A stretch of DNA of 64,000 nt from Meira nashicola (lineage: Eukaryota > Basidiomycota > Exobasidiomycetes > Exobasidiales > Brachybasidiaceae): contig BCJU01000005.1 in assembly GCA_001600355.1 (NCBI GenBank), positions 404,099 to 468,098 of the forward strand, in the 5' to 3' direction. A model generated the notes under the pieces. The model worked only from the letters and a program-made list of their open reading frames with translations, ran no database searches and was not told where the DNA came from. A program made the translations under genes and the position numbers. Below are positions 18,183-26,585 of this stretch, one piece after another; positions within the stretch are counted from its first letter, which is position 1, and the number at the start of each line of letters is the position of its first letter.

Positions 18183-18702
18183 TCATTGAGGATTTGAAGA
18201 GGAAGAGGTTGAAGTTCGCTTCTTTCTATTCTTTTTGGTAGCCTTTGATTGAGCAAGAGCAGGGGCATCAGGATAAATCACATACATAGCTGGCACCACA
18301 TCCAATTCCATAGGTGCCGGTTTAGTTTGATGAGTTCTTGGATCATGAGTTCCTCTTACAATTTGTTTCTTTTTATTCTTCTTTTTTGCATTTTTTGATA
18401 ATCCACTACTACTACCAGCATTATCTTTATCATCTTTATTTGGACTTTTACTCGATCCAGCTTCTTGTTCAAAAAATTACTTTTTTTTGTGGTGCTTTGT
18501 CATGTGCAATCAATGGTGTTCCAAAAGAAGATCGTTTGATCATATGCTTTTCTGCCATGTTCGAGTGTTGAGAAGGTGATACAAACGTGATCAAACTGCC
18601 AGGAGAGGCAAGATGTTCATTCTCTGCCCTTTGAGTAGCTAAAGCCGTGATAGAAACGATAACATGCATCCAAACGAATGGAAATAGAAGATTTACCATC
18701 AT
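18183..18702 (-). pseudogene. Frameshifted secreted Ser/Lys-rich gene
   Basis: The first 77 codons (18702 to 18469) encode a signal peptide (MMVNLLFPFVWMHVIVSITA) and a polar segment, then stop in the sequence GTAATTTTTTGA. A second open frame follows at once (18467 to 18183), with KNAKKKNKKKQIVRGTHD, PMELDVVPAMYVIYPDAP and TKKNRKKRTSTSSSS. A single-base change in the T-run restores one continuous frame, and no intron with matching phase could be found. Either the gene has just been lost or the assembly has a homopolymer error. It resembles the gene at 17462 in layout. Confidence 0.7.
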
Positions 18703-19171
18703 CGTGCCTGCAGTTTGTGTGAATAAGAGATTAAATGATGTCGTGTTTCGATCTCTTTTATAGCCAACGATCCGAAGTTTGTTTGCGATTCATTTGCGTA
18801 CGAAAGGCCCGATGTGTATCATTGCTACAGTATAGACACTTTAATACACCTCGAGTTTTATCAAATTTCAATTCACTTAGCCCATCGAGTTTCAACAAAA
18901 TTTGCACTCTCACAGCCTTTTATATTCATTGTTGCTATCGTTTTGCCTTTTCCTAATCCTTGTTTATTTTGCTGCACGACAGTGTAACACGAATTGATTG
19001 AAAGCCATAAGACAAAAGTCATACCGAGAATGCTGTGCTAATTCGTTAACCTTGAGCCCCACCATTTATAAAACTTTTCAATGATGCACGTTAAAAGAAG
19101 GGGCCGAATTCATTCATCAAATTTTATTGAGCAAATACACAAAATGTACAATCCTTAGTATGCCTGCTTAA
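18703..19171. other. Intergenic, secreted gene promoter and bHLH 3' flank
   Basis: A GCCCGA element at 18808-18813 lies 105 bp from the secreted gene start at 18702. A second C-run (GAGCCCCACC near 19052) lies further off. No gene is seen. Confidence 0.5.
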
Positions 19172-20575
19172 TTAATTGCGTGAAACGAGATTTGCAAGCA
19201 AGTCCAATCGATTCGCATCGGCAGGGTGATGCAAAAGTCTGTCGCTTGGCGAAGCCTCACGAATAGCATTGCGGTGATTAGGACCAAACTTCGGTCCCAT
19301 AACATAAGCATTTCCAGAGATGCAATCTGTGCATGCTTTTTCATTGTTTAGTGTCTCTTCCGAACTTGGCGATAGCTTTGTGTCGGTTGACTTGCTCCTC
19401 TTCACTTCTTGCTGCATAACATCATCGTACGGTATCACATCCGTCGCTCTACGCTTTCGACTGAAAGTTAAAGGATGTGTAATATGATTTTGTTCTCCAT
19501 CACTGCTACTCCGTGCAGTAGGATTCATTAAACTTCTACCTTTGCTTGCTTGAATTGATTGACTATTTATTTGCAAGGGGCTGTCAAGTTTGTGGCGCTC
19601 ATCGCGAAGAGAGCATGTGTGATACAGATGCGTATAACCAACAGAGGCTGGGAAAGGCGGTGTGATAGGACCATTATCAGCATGACTTTGTCGACGTTCT
19701 TGCCAATCATCCAATGCAAGATCACTTCCATTGTCATCACTGTCACCATCAATAATTTCGTCACTTTCTTCATTGACTGCGTTATGCAAACTTTGCTCAC
19801 CTTCTTCCGAAGCGCTCTCAATGCTTTCTTCTCGCATCGATTGCAGACCTGGAGCAGCTTTACGTCGAGGAAGTTCGCGACGAGGCTGTTCCACTTTAAT
19901 ATCAGGTGCTAGTTCATCGTATGAATGAACCTTTGCCAGCTCGAGCGGATGGTTGCTTCCCCAATGACGTCTGCGTTTAGCACGACTTATTGTACATTTG
20001 ATACAATCTTCTTCAGCTTCCGGAGATGAGTCCAAACCATCTGCATTATTGCTTGTTCCGTTTTCTGCCTTGATCACCCTTCTATCTCCTTCTGCATCCA
20101 TCATATGAACATGTCCGTGAGTTTTTTCTGTTGCAGATCCATCTTGAGCAGCTTGTAGATCGGCCAAAGGAGGTGAACAACGGCACATTTTACGGTAAGC
20201 AGCCAAAGATGCTTGTAATTCACGCACGTAATCCACAGTATGACTAATGATACACAACTTTTCCAACACCATTTGACTTTCAATCTTTTGCAAAAATAAA
20301 GCCTCCACTTCTTTTTCTACTTCCTGTTTTGATCGTTTGAGATTACGTTTATTACTTTGTGCTTTTGATAATAATAATTCATGTAATTCATCTCTGCATG
20401 CAGGTACAAGATGTTGCAAACTGACTAAACCTTCATTAATCTTTTCTCTTCTCCTTCTTTCGATCACACTGTGAGATGTCTTTCTTCTTAATGGTCTATT
20501 TTTGCGACTTGCAGAGCTTGTGCTTGCAGAGCCATTTGTGGTCACTCCTTGTTCATCTTTGCTATTAGGTGCCAT
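19172..20575 (-). CDS. bHLH transcription factor with long loop
   Basis: The ATG at 20575 is used (an upstream TTG at 20611 is not needed). The 467-residue protein has a basic helix-loop-helix near its N-terminus: basic region RRKTSHSVIERRRREKINEG (31-49), with the His35, Glu39 and Arg43 pattern that reads an E-box; helix 1 through LVSLQHLVPAC; a long loop of about 40 residues rich in Lys; helix 2 ISHTVDYVRELQ. After the domain come acidic stretches (ESDEIIDGDSDDNGSD) and Ser-rich regions with no known fold. It is a nuclear regulator; the target genes are unknown. The long loop is characteristic of some fungal bHLH factors. Confidence 0.88.
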   Translation of the reverse strand: MAPNSKDEQGVTTNGSASTSSASRKNRPLRRKTSHSVIERRRREKINEGLVSLQHLVPACRDELHELLLSKAQSNKRNLKRSKQEVEKEVEALFLQKIESQMVLEKLCIISHTVDYVRELQASLAAYRKMCRCSPPLADLQAAQDGSATEKTHGHVHMMDAEGDRRVIKAENGTSNNADGLDSSPEAEEDCIKCTISRAKRRRHWGSNHPLELAKVHSYDELAPDIKVEQPRRELPRRKAAPGLQSMREESIESASEEGEQSLHNAVNEESDEIIDGDSDDNGSDLALDDWQERRQSHADNGPITPPFPASVGYTHLYHTCSLRDERHKLDSPLQINSQSIQASKGRSLMNPTARSSSDGEQNHITHPLTFSRKRRATDVIPYDDVMQQEVKRSKSTDTKLSPSSEETLNNEKACTDCISGNAYVMGPKFGPNHRNAIREASPSDRLLHHPADANRLDLLANLVSRN

Positions 20576-21185
20576 CTTTGAAAGTGGAGATGGATATGAT
20601 CGTAGTGACAAGAAGGATTGTAAGAGGCAACTTTATTAACGATTCTCAACATTTTGAGGCAACCCTGTTACAGTATATGCGTGGAAGAATTGGAAAGAGG
20701 ACCTTAAAGGTTGCGTATCTTAACGCAAAGTGTCAAGCGACAGTCATTTCGAAAATCCTACGCAATCGTTAAGTATTTTTCCGGCTTATCTCAGGCGCAG
20801 CGCAGCGCTCTCTACTACTTAATGCATGAAAATCGCACGTCATACGCACTTTGATATCAAATTGAGCGTGCACCTCATCGGTTATCAAAATTAGGTGATT
20901 GTAGTCTACTAATCCTAAGCCTCGTTTTGCACTCAGCCCTACGCGTGAGGATTTTCTGTACGGCACAACGCAACACCGTAGTTCTCTTAGCCACACTTGC
21001 GTTCATTTGTTCTGGCGGTTAGGATTTTCTAGCGTGGTTTTGCTTCCAATCGATACAATTGTGACTTGTCAATGAGTCCGTTGTATGAGCATGCAAATTT
21101 GATACAATTAGGCAACACACATATGCATTTTATGAAATTGAAATATGCTAGTAGTATACAATTTAAAGCAAAAAAATAGACTGCA
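20576..21185. other. Intergenic between bHLH and RdgB genes
   Basis: This is the promoter side of the bHLH gene and the 3' side of the RdgB gene. A GC patch with GGCGCAGCGCAGCGCTC lies at about 20794-20810. No RNA or protein gene is recognised. Confidence 0.5.
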
Positions 21186-21944
21186 TTACTCCACCCCCAA
21201 AGCATCTTTTGCAAACAATTTAAATGCACGAGCACGATGACTGAGAGCATTCGATTGACCAGGTCTCCAGCCATGCTTTTCGTCTGAAGTCATTTCACCA
21301 AATGTTCGATCGTACCCATCAGGCAAGAAGAAAGGATCATAACCGAATCCTGCATCTCCACGTGGAGGCCAAACAATCGTTCCTGGAACTTCACCTCGAA
21401 ATTCTTTTGTTGTTCCATCAGGTTTTGCTAAACTTAAAACAGCAATAAATTTAGCTTTTCTACTTTCTGGAGTTGTTGCACCTGCTTGAACAAGCTTTTC
21501 ATGTACATCTTTCATTGCTTGTGCGAAATCTTTACTTGGACCTGCCCATCTTGCTGAATAGATACCTGGATCACCATTCAATGCGTCTACCGCTAATCCT
21601 GAATCGTCCGAAAGTGCCAATAATCCAGTCGATTTTGCTGATGCTAATGATTTGATTTGTGCATTTGCTTCAAATGTCGTTCCAGTCTCTTCCGGTTCAT
21701 CTAATCCTTTATCGGCTGCTGATACGACTTCAAAACCTAGAGGTTGTAAGAGCTCGCGAAATTCAGAGATTTTACCTTTGTTGTGTGATGCTACCAAAAG
21801 AGGTGAGTGTTCCTTGGGATTGAGCAATGGCATATTGATGAGATTGTATAGGTGAAAATGACGGATCGGTAAATTCAAGCAACGACGAAAATGTGCAATA
21901 GTAAGCAACCTCAGCATGGATGGTATGTCTTCCAACTTTCGCAT
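21186..21944 (-). CDS. RdgB/HAM1-family dITP/XTP pyrophosphatase, bacterial type
   Basis: The enzyme removes deaminated purine triphosphates (dITP, XTP) from the nucleotide pool. Visible motifs are [37 protein letters not shown] followed by [18 protein letters not shown] and LSHRARAFK. The SDDSGL...GIYSARWAG form is that of bacterial RdgB, not of eukaryotic Ham1 proteins, which have DTCL and GPYIKWF at this place. The product is 252 residues from 21944; alternatives are the ATGs 9 and 37 codons in. The first 37 residues are rich in Arg, His and Leu and could be a mitochondrial presequence. It is divergent from the MICOS gene at 22158. Confidence 0.9.
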   Translation of the reverse strand: MRKLEDIPSMLRLLTIAHFRRCLNLPIRHFHLYNLINMPLLNPKEHSPLLVASHNKGKISEFRELLQPLGFEVVSAADKGLDEPEETGTTFEANAQIKSLASAKSTGLLALSDDSGLAVDALNGDPGIYSARWAGPSKDFAQAMKDVHEKLVQAGATTPESRKAKFIAVLSLAKPDGTTKEFRGEVPGTIVWPPRGDAGFGYDPFFLPDGYDRTFGEMTSDEKHGWRPGQSNALSHRARAFKLFAKDALGVE

Positions 21945-22157
21945 GAATTATGCTGGACTTTTGTACAACTTCTTATCCTTTAAACCCCGTATTCCGAAGC
22001 GTGTATTTTCGCTCGGAGCACAGCGGTCAAAAAGGGCGTGCGTACAGTTAAATGCAGTCAGCACTTTAGCAGGCATCGGAACACACGCGTGTAAGAAAAA
22101 GGAACCATTTTTGATCAACTCTCACCATCATCGATCACCATTCTTTTGACGACAAAG

Positions 22158-22895
22158 ATGGCAGCACGAAGACAGGTTGTAGGACTTGCACCAAAGATTG
22201 CAGCTGTTGCAACAGGAACGGCAGCATTTGCATATGTTACATCAAACAACAGAACGCTACATTTAGAAGGTTCAGGTGAAAGCAGTGCTAAATTACCAAT
22301 CTACAGTGCACCACCTCAACCTGTCATTTTGGCAGAAGTTCGTGGACCATTAGAAGATCAAGTTGCAAGTGCAAGAAGATCAATCTTAGGTGCAACACAT
22401 GATCTACGTCAAGGTGTACAAAATCAAGTTGATCGTTGGATCGGTGTTGAGCATGCAGTAGAAAATCGAATTTCGAGTTTGATTCCAAAAGATGAACCAA
22501 TCACTCCTGGAATCTTGTATGTCGGTGTAACAACACTATCAGCTTTCGTCTTTGGACGTTATAGAGGAATTACTTTACGTCTTTTAGCTCCACCAATCGC
22601 ATTTGTTGGATCTTTGAATTACTTTTTACCCAAAACGGCACATAATGTTGGACAGTATTATGTCGATTTAGAAGGTAAACATCTTCCACCATTTGTGCGT
22701 GAACAACGTCAAAGTATTCAAAACGCTCTCAAAAGTACACAACATGCTGCTGAAGAACAATACAGTAAAGCACGTCAAGGAACTGGAAGTCTTGTTCAAT
22801 GTGGATTACAAAGTGTAGAACAAGGAACTGGTCTAAAGGTTGGAGGATCTTCCGGTGCACCCACCCAATCAGAGCCTCGTAGTCGATTGGTATGA
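22158..22895 (+). CDS. MICOS subunit MIC26/MIC27 (apolipoprotein O family)
   Basis: The ATG at 22158 starts a 245-residue protein (the in-frame TTG at 22146 is not needed). It has a hydrophobic N-terminal segment (about 8-25), PIYSAPPQPVILAE, a helical region, then two hydrophobic stretches around ITPGILYVGVTTLSAFVFGR and LLAPPIAFVGSLNYFLP, as in the apolipoprotein O family. These proteins sit in the mitochondrial inner membrane and help to form cristae junctions with MIC10 and MIC60. The Gln-rich C-terminus (VEQGTGLKVGG) is typical of fungal members. It shares a 213-bp divergent promoter with the RdgB gene. Confidence 0.85.
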   Translation: MAARRQVVGLAPKIAAVATGTAAFAYVTSNNRTLHLEGSGESSAKLPIYSAPPQPVILAEVRGPLEDQVASARRSILGATHDLRQGVQNQVDRWIGVEHAVENRISSLIPKDEPITPGILYVGVTTLSAFVFGRYRGITLRLLAPPIAFVGSLNYFLPKTAHNVGQYYVDLEGKHLPPFVREQRQSIQNALKSTQHAAEEQYSKARQGTGSLVQCGLQSVEQGTGLKVGGSSGAPTQSEPRSRLV

Positions 22896-22954
22896 GAGTA
22901 GAGCATGTATTAATTTGGAATATAACAAGTTGAATAGAGAAACAGGCTAGGCTT

Positions 22955-23605
22955 TTAAGGTGCTTCTGATTTTGCCTTTAGTTTCTTGGCTCGTTTCTGT
23001 TCTCGATTTTTCTTTTTGACTTCTTCCCATTGCTTTGAAGCCAGCTTTAAAGCATCTTTAGGTGTATTGATGTCATTGCCTTTTTTGTTAAGCAAAGTTT
23101 TCATTCTTGATGTCATCCAAGCTTCAGCGTAACCGATTCCAGGTCTTTTTCTTTTATCGGTTTTATTACCACGTTTCTTTCTTCTCCATTCTTTATATTT
23201 TAACGAATTTTGTTTTCTTTCGATATCATATTGTTTTTCAAGTTCTTCAATTGCTTCTTTTTGTGTTTTATAGATTCCTGTTTTTGTTAATCTCTCGATC
23301 CCTCTTGACATAATTTGTTCTTTGGACCGAAATCCTCTTGGGCATTTTTCACCTGGAAGTTTTCGTAATCGTTCTTCTGCTGATGGAATTTCAACTTTTA
23401 TCAATTGACGTGAGCTTGGAAGTCGCTTCTCTGTGTATCTTATTTCCGTATCTTCAATCGCTTGACTATTTCTAGATGGTGATTCGGTGGTTGGCAACGG
23501 TTTTTGTTCTCCCGATTCATCAGTTGATGTACACCTTCCACCTACAGTAAAGAGTATAAATATAATTTGAGTAAAACTCAGAGTTGTATATCTCACATAT
23601 AACAT
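22955..23605 (-). CDS. Secreted basic two-module protein (array A relative)
   Basis: The 216-residue product has a signal peptide (MLYVRYTTLSFTQIIFILFT, to about 23), an acidic/Ser linker and two modules. Module 1 is RGFRSKEQIMSRGIERLTKT with QKEAIEELEKQY. Module 2 is GIGYAEAWMTSRMKTLLNKKG with PKDALKLASKQWEE (residues shown in part). The tail is Lys/Arg-rich. It stands apart from array A, on the other strand, just beyond the MICOS gene, and is tandem with the broken copy at 23825. CGGGGC is 86 bp upstream (23692). Confidence 0.82.
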   Translation of the reverse strand: MLYVRYTTLSFTQIIFILFTVGGRCTSTDESGEQKPLPTTESPSRNSQAIEDTEIRYTEKRLPSSRQLIKVEIPSAEERLRKLPGEKCPRGFRSKEQIMSRGIERLTKTGIYKTQKEAIEELEKQYDIERKQNSLKYKEWRRKKRGNKTDKRKRPGIGYAEAWMTSRMKTLLNKKGNDINTPKDALKLASKQWEEVKKKNREQKRAKKLKAKSEAP

Positions 23606-23691
23606 TTAAGAAACAAACATAAATGAAGTAGTATGGTTGATACTTTGTAAGGAGCATGACAATGGATGTATGTTTGTACTATAATCAGTTT

Positions 23692-23697
23692 CGGGGC
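23692..23697 (-). promoter_or_regulatory. CGGGGC element
   Basis: TTTCGGGGCATTA (plus strand), 86 bp before the minus-strand ATG at 23605. Confidence 0.55.
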
Positions 23698-23824
23698 ATT
23701 ATTTTGCGTCTGATATTTGCATATATGAACACAAATAATATTCAAGTATTGGCCTATTCTATATTTAAGCAACATTATTTATCAATGACATCAAGAATTT
23801 GAATTAAATAACAGTCATAAAAAT

Positions 23825-24412
23825 TTATTCACCTTGTCTTTCTCTTTGACGTTTAAGTTGTTTAGCTTCTCGATCTCGCTTGCGTTTTGCAACTCGCATT
23901 GCTTCGAATCTTTCTTCTGCTTGCTCACGATTAAGTATTTTTCTATTAAGCATGTGTTTAATACTACGTTCTTTGGCAACATTATAACTTCTAGGACCAT
24001 TTGATTTACGACCATCTTTTCTAGAATGTTTCTTTTTTTGCTCTTCTGTATATTCTTTTCTACGTTTTGCATGTTGTAAATCTTTCACTTTTATATGTTC
24101 TTGCATTTTTTGAATAGCTTCTTTCTCATCAAGGTTTTTATGCTTTTTAATTAATCTTTTTGCACCTCTTGCGATCCTTTGTTCGACTGAATTATAATTC
24201 TTTGGCGGATCTCCTCTTTTATGATCAATTAGGATATCTTTGCCTTTTGGAATTGCAATACGAACAAGACCAGAAGCTCCTTTAAGTCGTTTGTGTATAT
24301 AAGTGATAGACTCATCATCAGATTTTGGTAGGGCTTCATTCTTTTTTGTGCTGCTGGCTAGACATGCAAGTACAAAAAAGATTTAAATTGAAGTATTTAT
24401 AATCCAATTCAT
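23825..24412 (-). pseudogene. Array A relative with a stop codon in the signal peptide
   Basis: From the ATG at 24412 the frame reads a start of a signal peptide (MNWIINTSI), a TAA at 24385-24383, then at once the rest of a signal (IFFVLACLASS) and an open frame to 23825. That frame carries two modules (NSVEQRIARGAKRLIKKHK with DEKEAIQKM, and AKERSIKHMLNR with NREQAEERFEAM). Everything else is intact, so one nonsense change is the only visible damage. CGGGGC is 75 bp upstream (24488). Readthrough or an undetected intron is less likely. Confidence 0.78.
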
Positions 24413-24487
24413 GGTGATCCTAAAATCAACGTGAAAGAAGTTAAGGTGTGATTCAGGTTTTAAGCAAGTCATTATTTATACTTATAT

Positions 24488-24493
24488 CGGGGC
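24488..24493 (-). promoter_or_regulatory. CGGGGC element
   Basis: TATCGGGGCTTGATAG, 75 bp before the pseudogene ATG at 24412; it is also 210 bp before the plus-strand ATG at 24704. Confidence 0.5.
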
Positions 24494-24703
24494 TTGATAG
24501 TCACAGAAAACTTTTTATATGCATAACGCAAAAATTGTGATCAAAATGCCAGGAAAGCTTATTGTACCTCGCACTGCCTTGTTTGCGAAACAGCAAAGAA
24601 TAATACATGTATTTTCGAAAAAAAGCAACTTTGTTCAAAATCTTCCCATATCGTATATTTATTGAAGTCTTTATCTCATACGTCTTATTTATCGTCGGCC
24701 AGT

Positions 24704-25432
24704 ATGAAAGTTGCAAAAATCATATTTTATACTTTTATAGCTATACAAGGTACAACAGCAGTAACCAGATCAAAAGATAAACCTTCCCAGGAAGAAAATT
24801 CTACATATAGAAGTACAACGTTTCCTGATTGGAAAGGAAAGAGACAACGCACACGCTCAAATAATCAGCAAGTTAACAGAGTTCCAGCGTCAAGTTTAAA
24901 AAGACAACGAAAAAAAGTCAAATATAATGAAAGCACCTCTTCTTCATCCTCTTCAAGTGACACTTTGCAGGAAAAATATAATAAGAGTACAGCAAGTATG
25001 ATGACCACTTCAACTCAGGAGCCAAAGAAATGGAGACCGGCAGGATACTATAAACATGAAGAGATAGCAAAACGTACAGCAATAAAGTATATAAACGAAG
25101 GAAGATTTAAAAATAAGAAAGAAGCATTAAAGCAAGCATGGTCAGATTTACGAGAAAAGAAGAGGTTAGATTCATTAAAAAGAAGAATACGTAATAAGAA
25201 CAAAGGTATAAAGGATCATGATTTTCGTAGACCAGGTCGTAATCAAAAAGAAGACGTTATTAGGAGAAAGATCGTTCGACTTTTAGGTGAGAACAACAAT
25301 GTCGTACGGCATGAAACAGCAAGAAAGTTAGCCGAAGAAGAATATGCCAGACAAAATAGAGAATATTCAGCCAATTATCGTCTTCAAAAGCAGATAAATA
25401 GCTCGGAAAAGATAGAGAAGGGTAGCAAGTAA
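24704..25432 (+). CDS. Secreted basic two-module protein (array A relative)
   Basis: The ATG at 24704 is chosen over a TTG at 24662 because it begins the signal peptide (MKVAKIIFYTFIAIQGTTA, about 1-19). The 242-residue product has a long Ser/Arg linker with a poly-Ser stretch near residues 85-95. Module 1 is AGYYKHEEIAKRTAIKYINE with KKEALKQAWSDLREK; module 2 is NQKEDVIRRKIVRLLGENN with RHETARKLAEEEYARQ. It is close to array A members 2-7. It converges with the gene at 25443, with only 10 bp between the stop codons. Confidence 0.83.
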   Translation: MKVAKIIFYTFIAIQGTTAVTRSKDKPSQEENSTYRSTTFPDWKGKRQRTRSNNQQVNRVPASSLKRQRKKVKYNESTSSSSSSSDTLQEKYNKSTASMMTTSTQEPKKWRPAGYYKHEEIAKRTAIKYINEGRFKNKKEALKQAWSDLREKKRLDSLKRRIRNKNKGIKDHDFRRPGRNQKEDVIRRKIVRLLGENNNVVRHETARKLAEEEYARQNREYSANYRLQKQINSSEKIEKGSK

Positions 25433-25442
25433 GTTCACGCAA

Positions 25443-26072
25443 TCAAATCTTCTGCTTCTTTTTCTTGTTATATTTTTCTCGCATTCGAATTCGATTTGCA
25501 ACCTTCCATTGGTTTATACTTTTTTCAGCTTCTTTTCTTGCTTCGTCAAATTTCGTAATTTTATTATCTTTTGATTTCAGAATAGTGAATGCTTTTCGAT
25601 TAGTTCTATTTTCAATTGAATAATAATTTTCCGGTTTCGGTTTAACTGTTCGATTTGGTTTCGAATCTTTTGTTTGAATTCCTAAGGCTTTTTGTTTTTC
25701 TCTATATCGTTTATTTGTTTGTCTACTTTTTTGTAAATATATGTTTTTCGCTGCTATATATGCTCCTTCTTCACCTAAATGTGGCTTTTCCATACTGATC
25801 GAATGTGTTAATCGTGCTATCCTTCCCTCTTTGGTAAAACATCCTTCTGTTCTACTCCTTTTTGAGCTGTTTTTGGAGGTTTTTATAACTTTGTTTGACT
25901 TTATACTAGCTTTAGGCGAGCTAAGAGACTCTCTAGTAATAGTTGAGGTTGACGGTGACGATGTTGGAGAGGGGGGTCGTCCATTCGGATCTTCTGCCGT
26001 ACTTCTATCATAAAAAGCAGAAGAAGCAAGATTTTTATGAAAAAGTATAAGAATAAGTAGAGCAACGTTCAT
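25443..26072 (-). CDS. Secreted basic protein, divergent array A relative
   Basis: The 209-residue product has a signal peptide (MNVALLILILFHKNLASSA), a Pro/Ser/Thr linker, then two diverged modules. Module 1 is EGCFTKEGRIARLTHSISM with AYIAAKNIYLQKSRQ. Module 2 is ENYYSIENRTNRKAFTILKS with FDEARKEAEKSINQW. It ends in KYNKKKKQKI. A divergent 513-bp region separates it from the multi-exon gene at 26586. Function is unknown. Confidence 0.8.
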   Translation of the reverse strand: MNVALLILILFHKNLASSAFYDRSTAEDPNGRPPSPTSSPSTSTITRESLSSPKASIKSNKVIKTSKNSSKRSRTEGCFTKEGRIARLTHSISMEKPHLGEEGAYIAAKNIYLQKSRQTNKRYREKQKALGIQTKDSKPNRTVKPKPENYYSIENRTNRKAFTILKSKDNKITKFDEARKEAEKSINQWKVANRIRMREKYNKKKKQKI

Positions 26073-26585
26073 TTTAATTGATGGTTAAAAATAAAGAGGA
26101 AAGTTAAAAAAAAAAGCACAAGTGCATATTTTATATATCCAGCCAAGATGAGAACGGATAAAAAGAACCTGAGATAAGAATCAATATCCAACACTATACG
26201 GAAGATTGATGGCAGTTTTATCCGCAGCAACCTTCTCGGTCATACCTGTTCGGTTGTCAGTAAGCTATTCCTCACGTAAATTGAAGATCCAATGCAGTGC
26301 TTATTCATACATTTTTAATCTTTTGCGCTTGTTCAGGTTTATAGATGCCATATTTTGATTAAATTCAGTACCCTAATGTCAATGAACAAGAGCAAAGGCG
26401 AGATGTGATAGCCTAGAAAAAGTGTCTTTCGATGCAATTCGTGTTCTAGTTTGCATTATGGCTGTGAATGTTGTACGCAAAAACAATCATTTTGAAATCA
26501 GCCCCGACAGAGTTTGATTGATGCTCATCTGATACTTTTCCCAATTGAATCTGTAATCTTTACATTGTATCTTTCATCAATAAAT
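26073..26585. other. Divergent promoter region
   Basis: This lies between two divergent secreted genes. GCCCCG at 26501-26506 is 79 bp from the + strand start, with TACGCAAAAA at 26474 before it. No coding signal is seen in between. Confidence 0.5.
26501..26506 (+). promoter_or_regulatory. GCCCCG element
   Basis: TCAGCCCCGACAG, 79 bp before the ATG at 26586. Confidence 0.55.
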
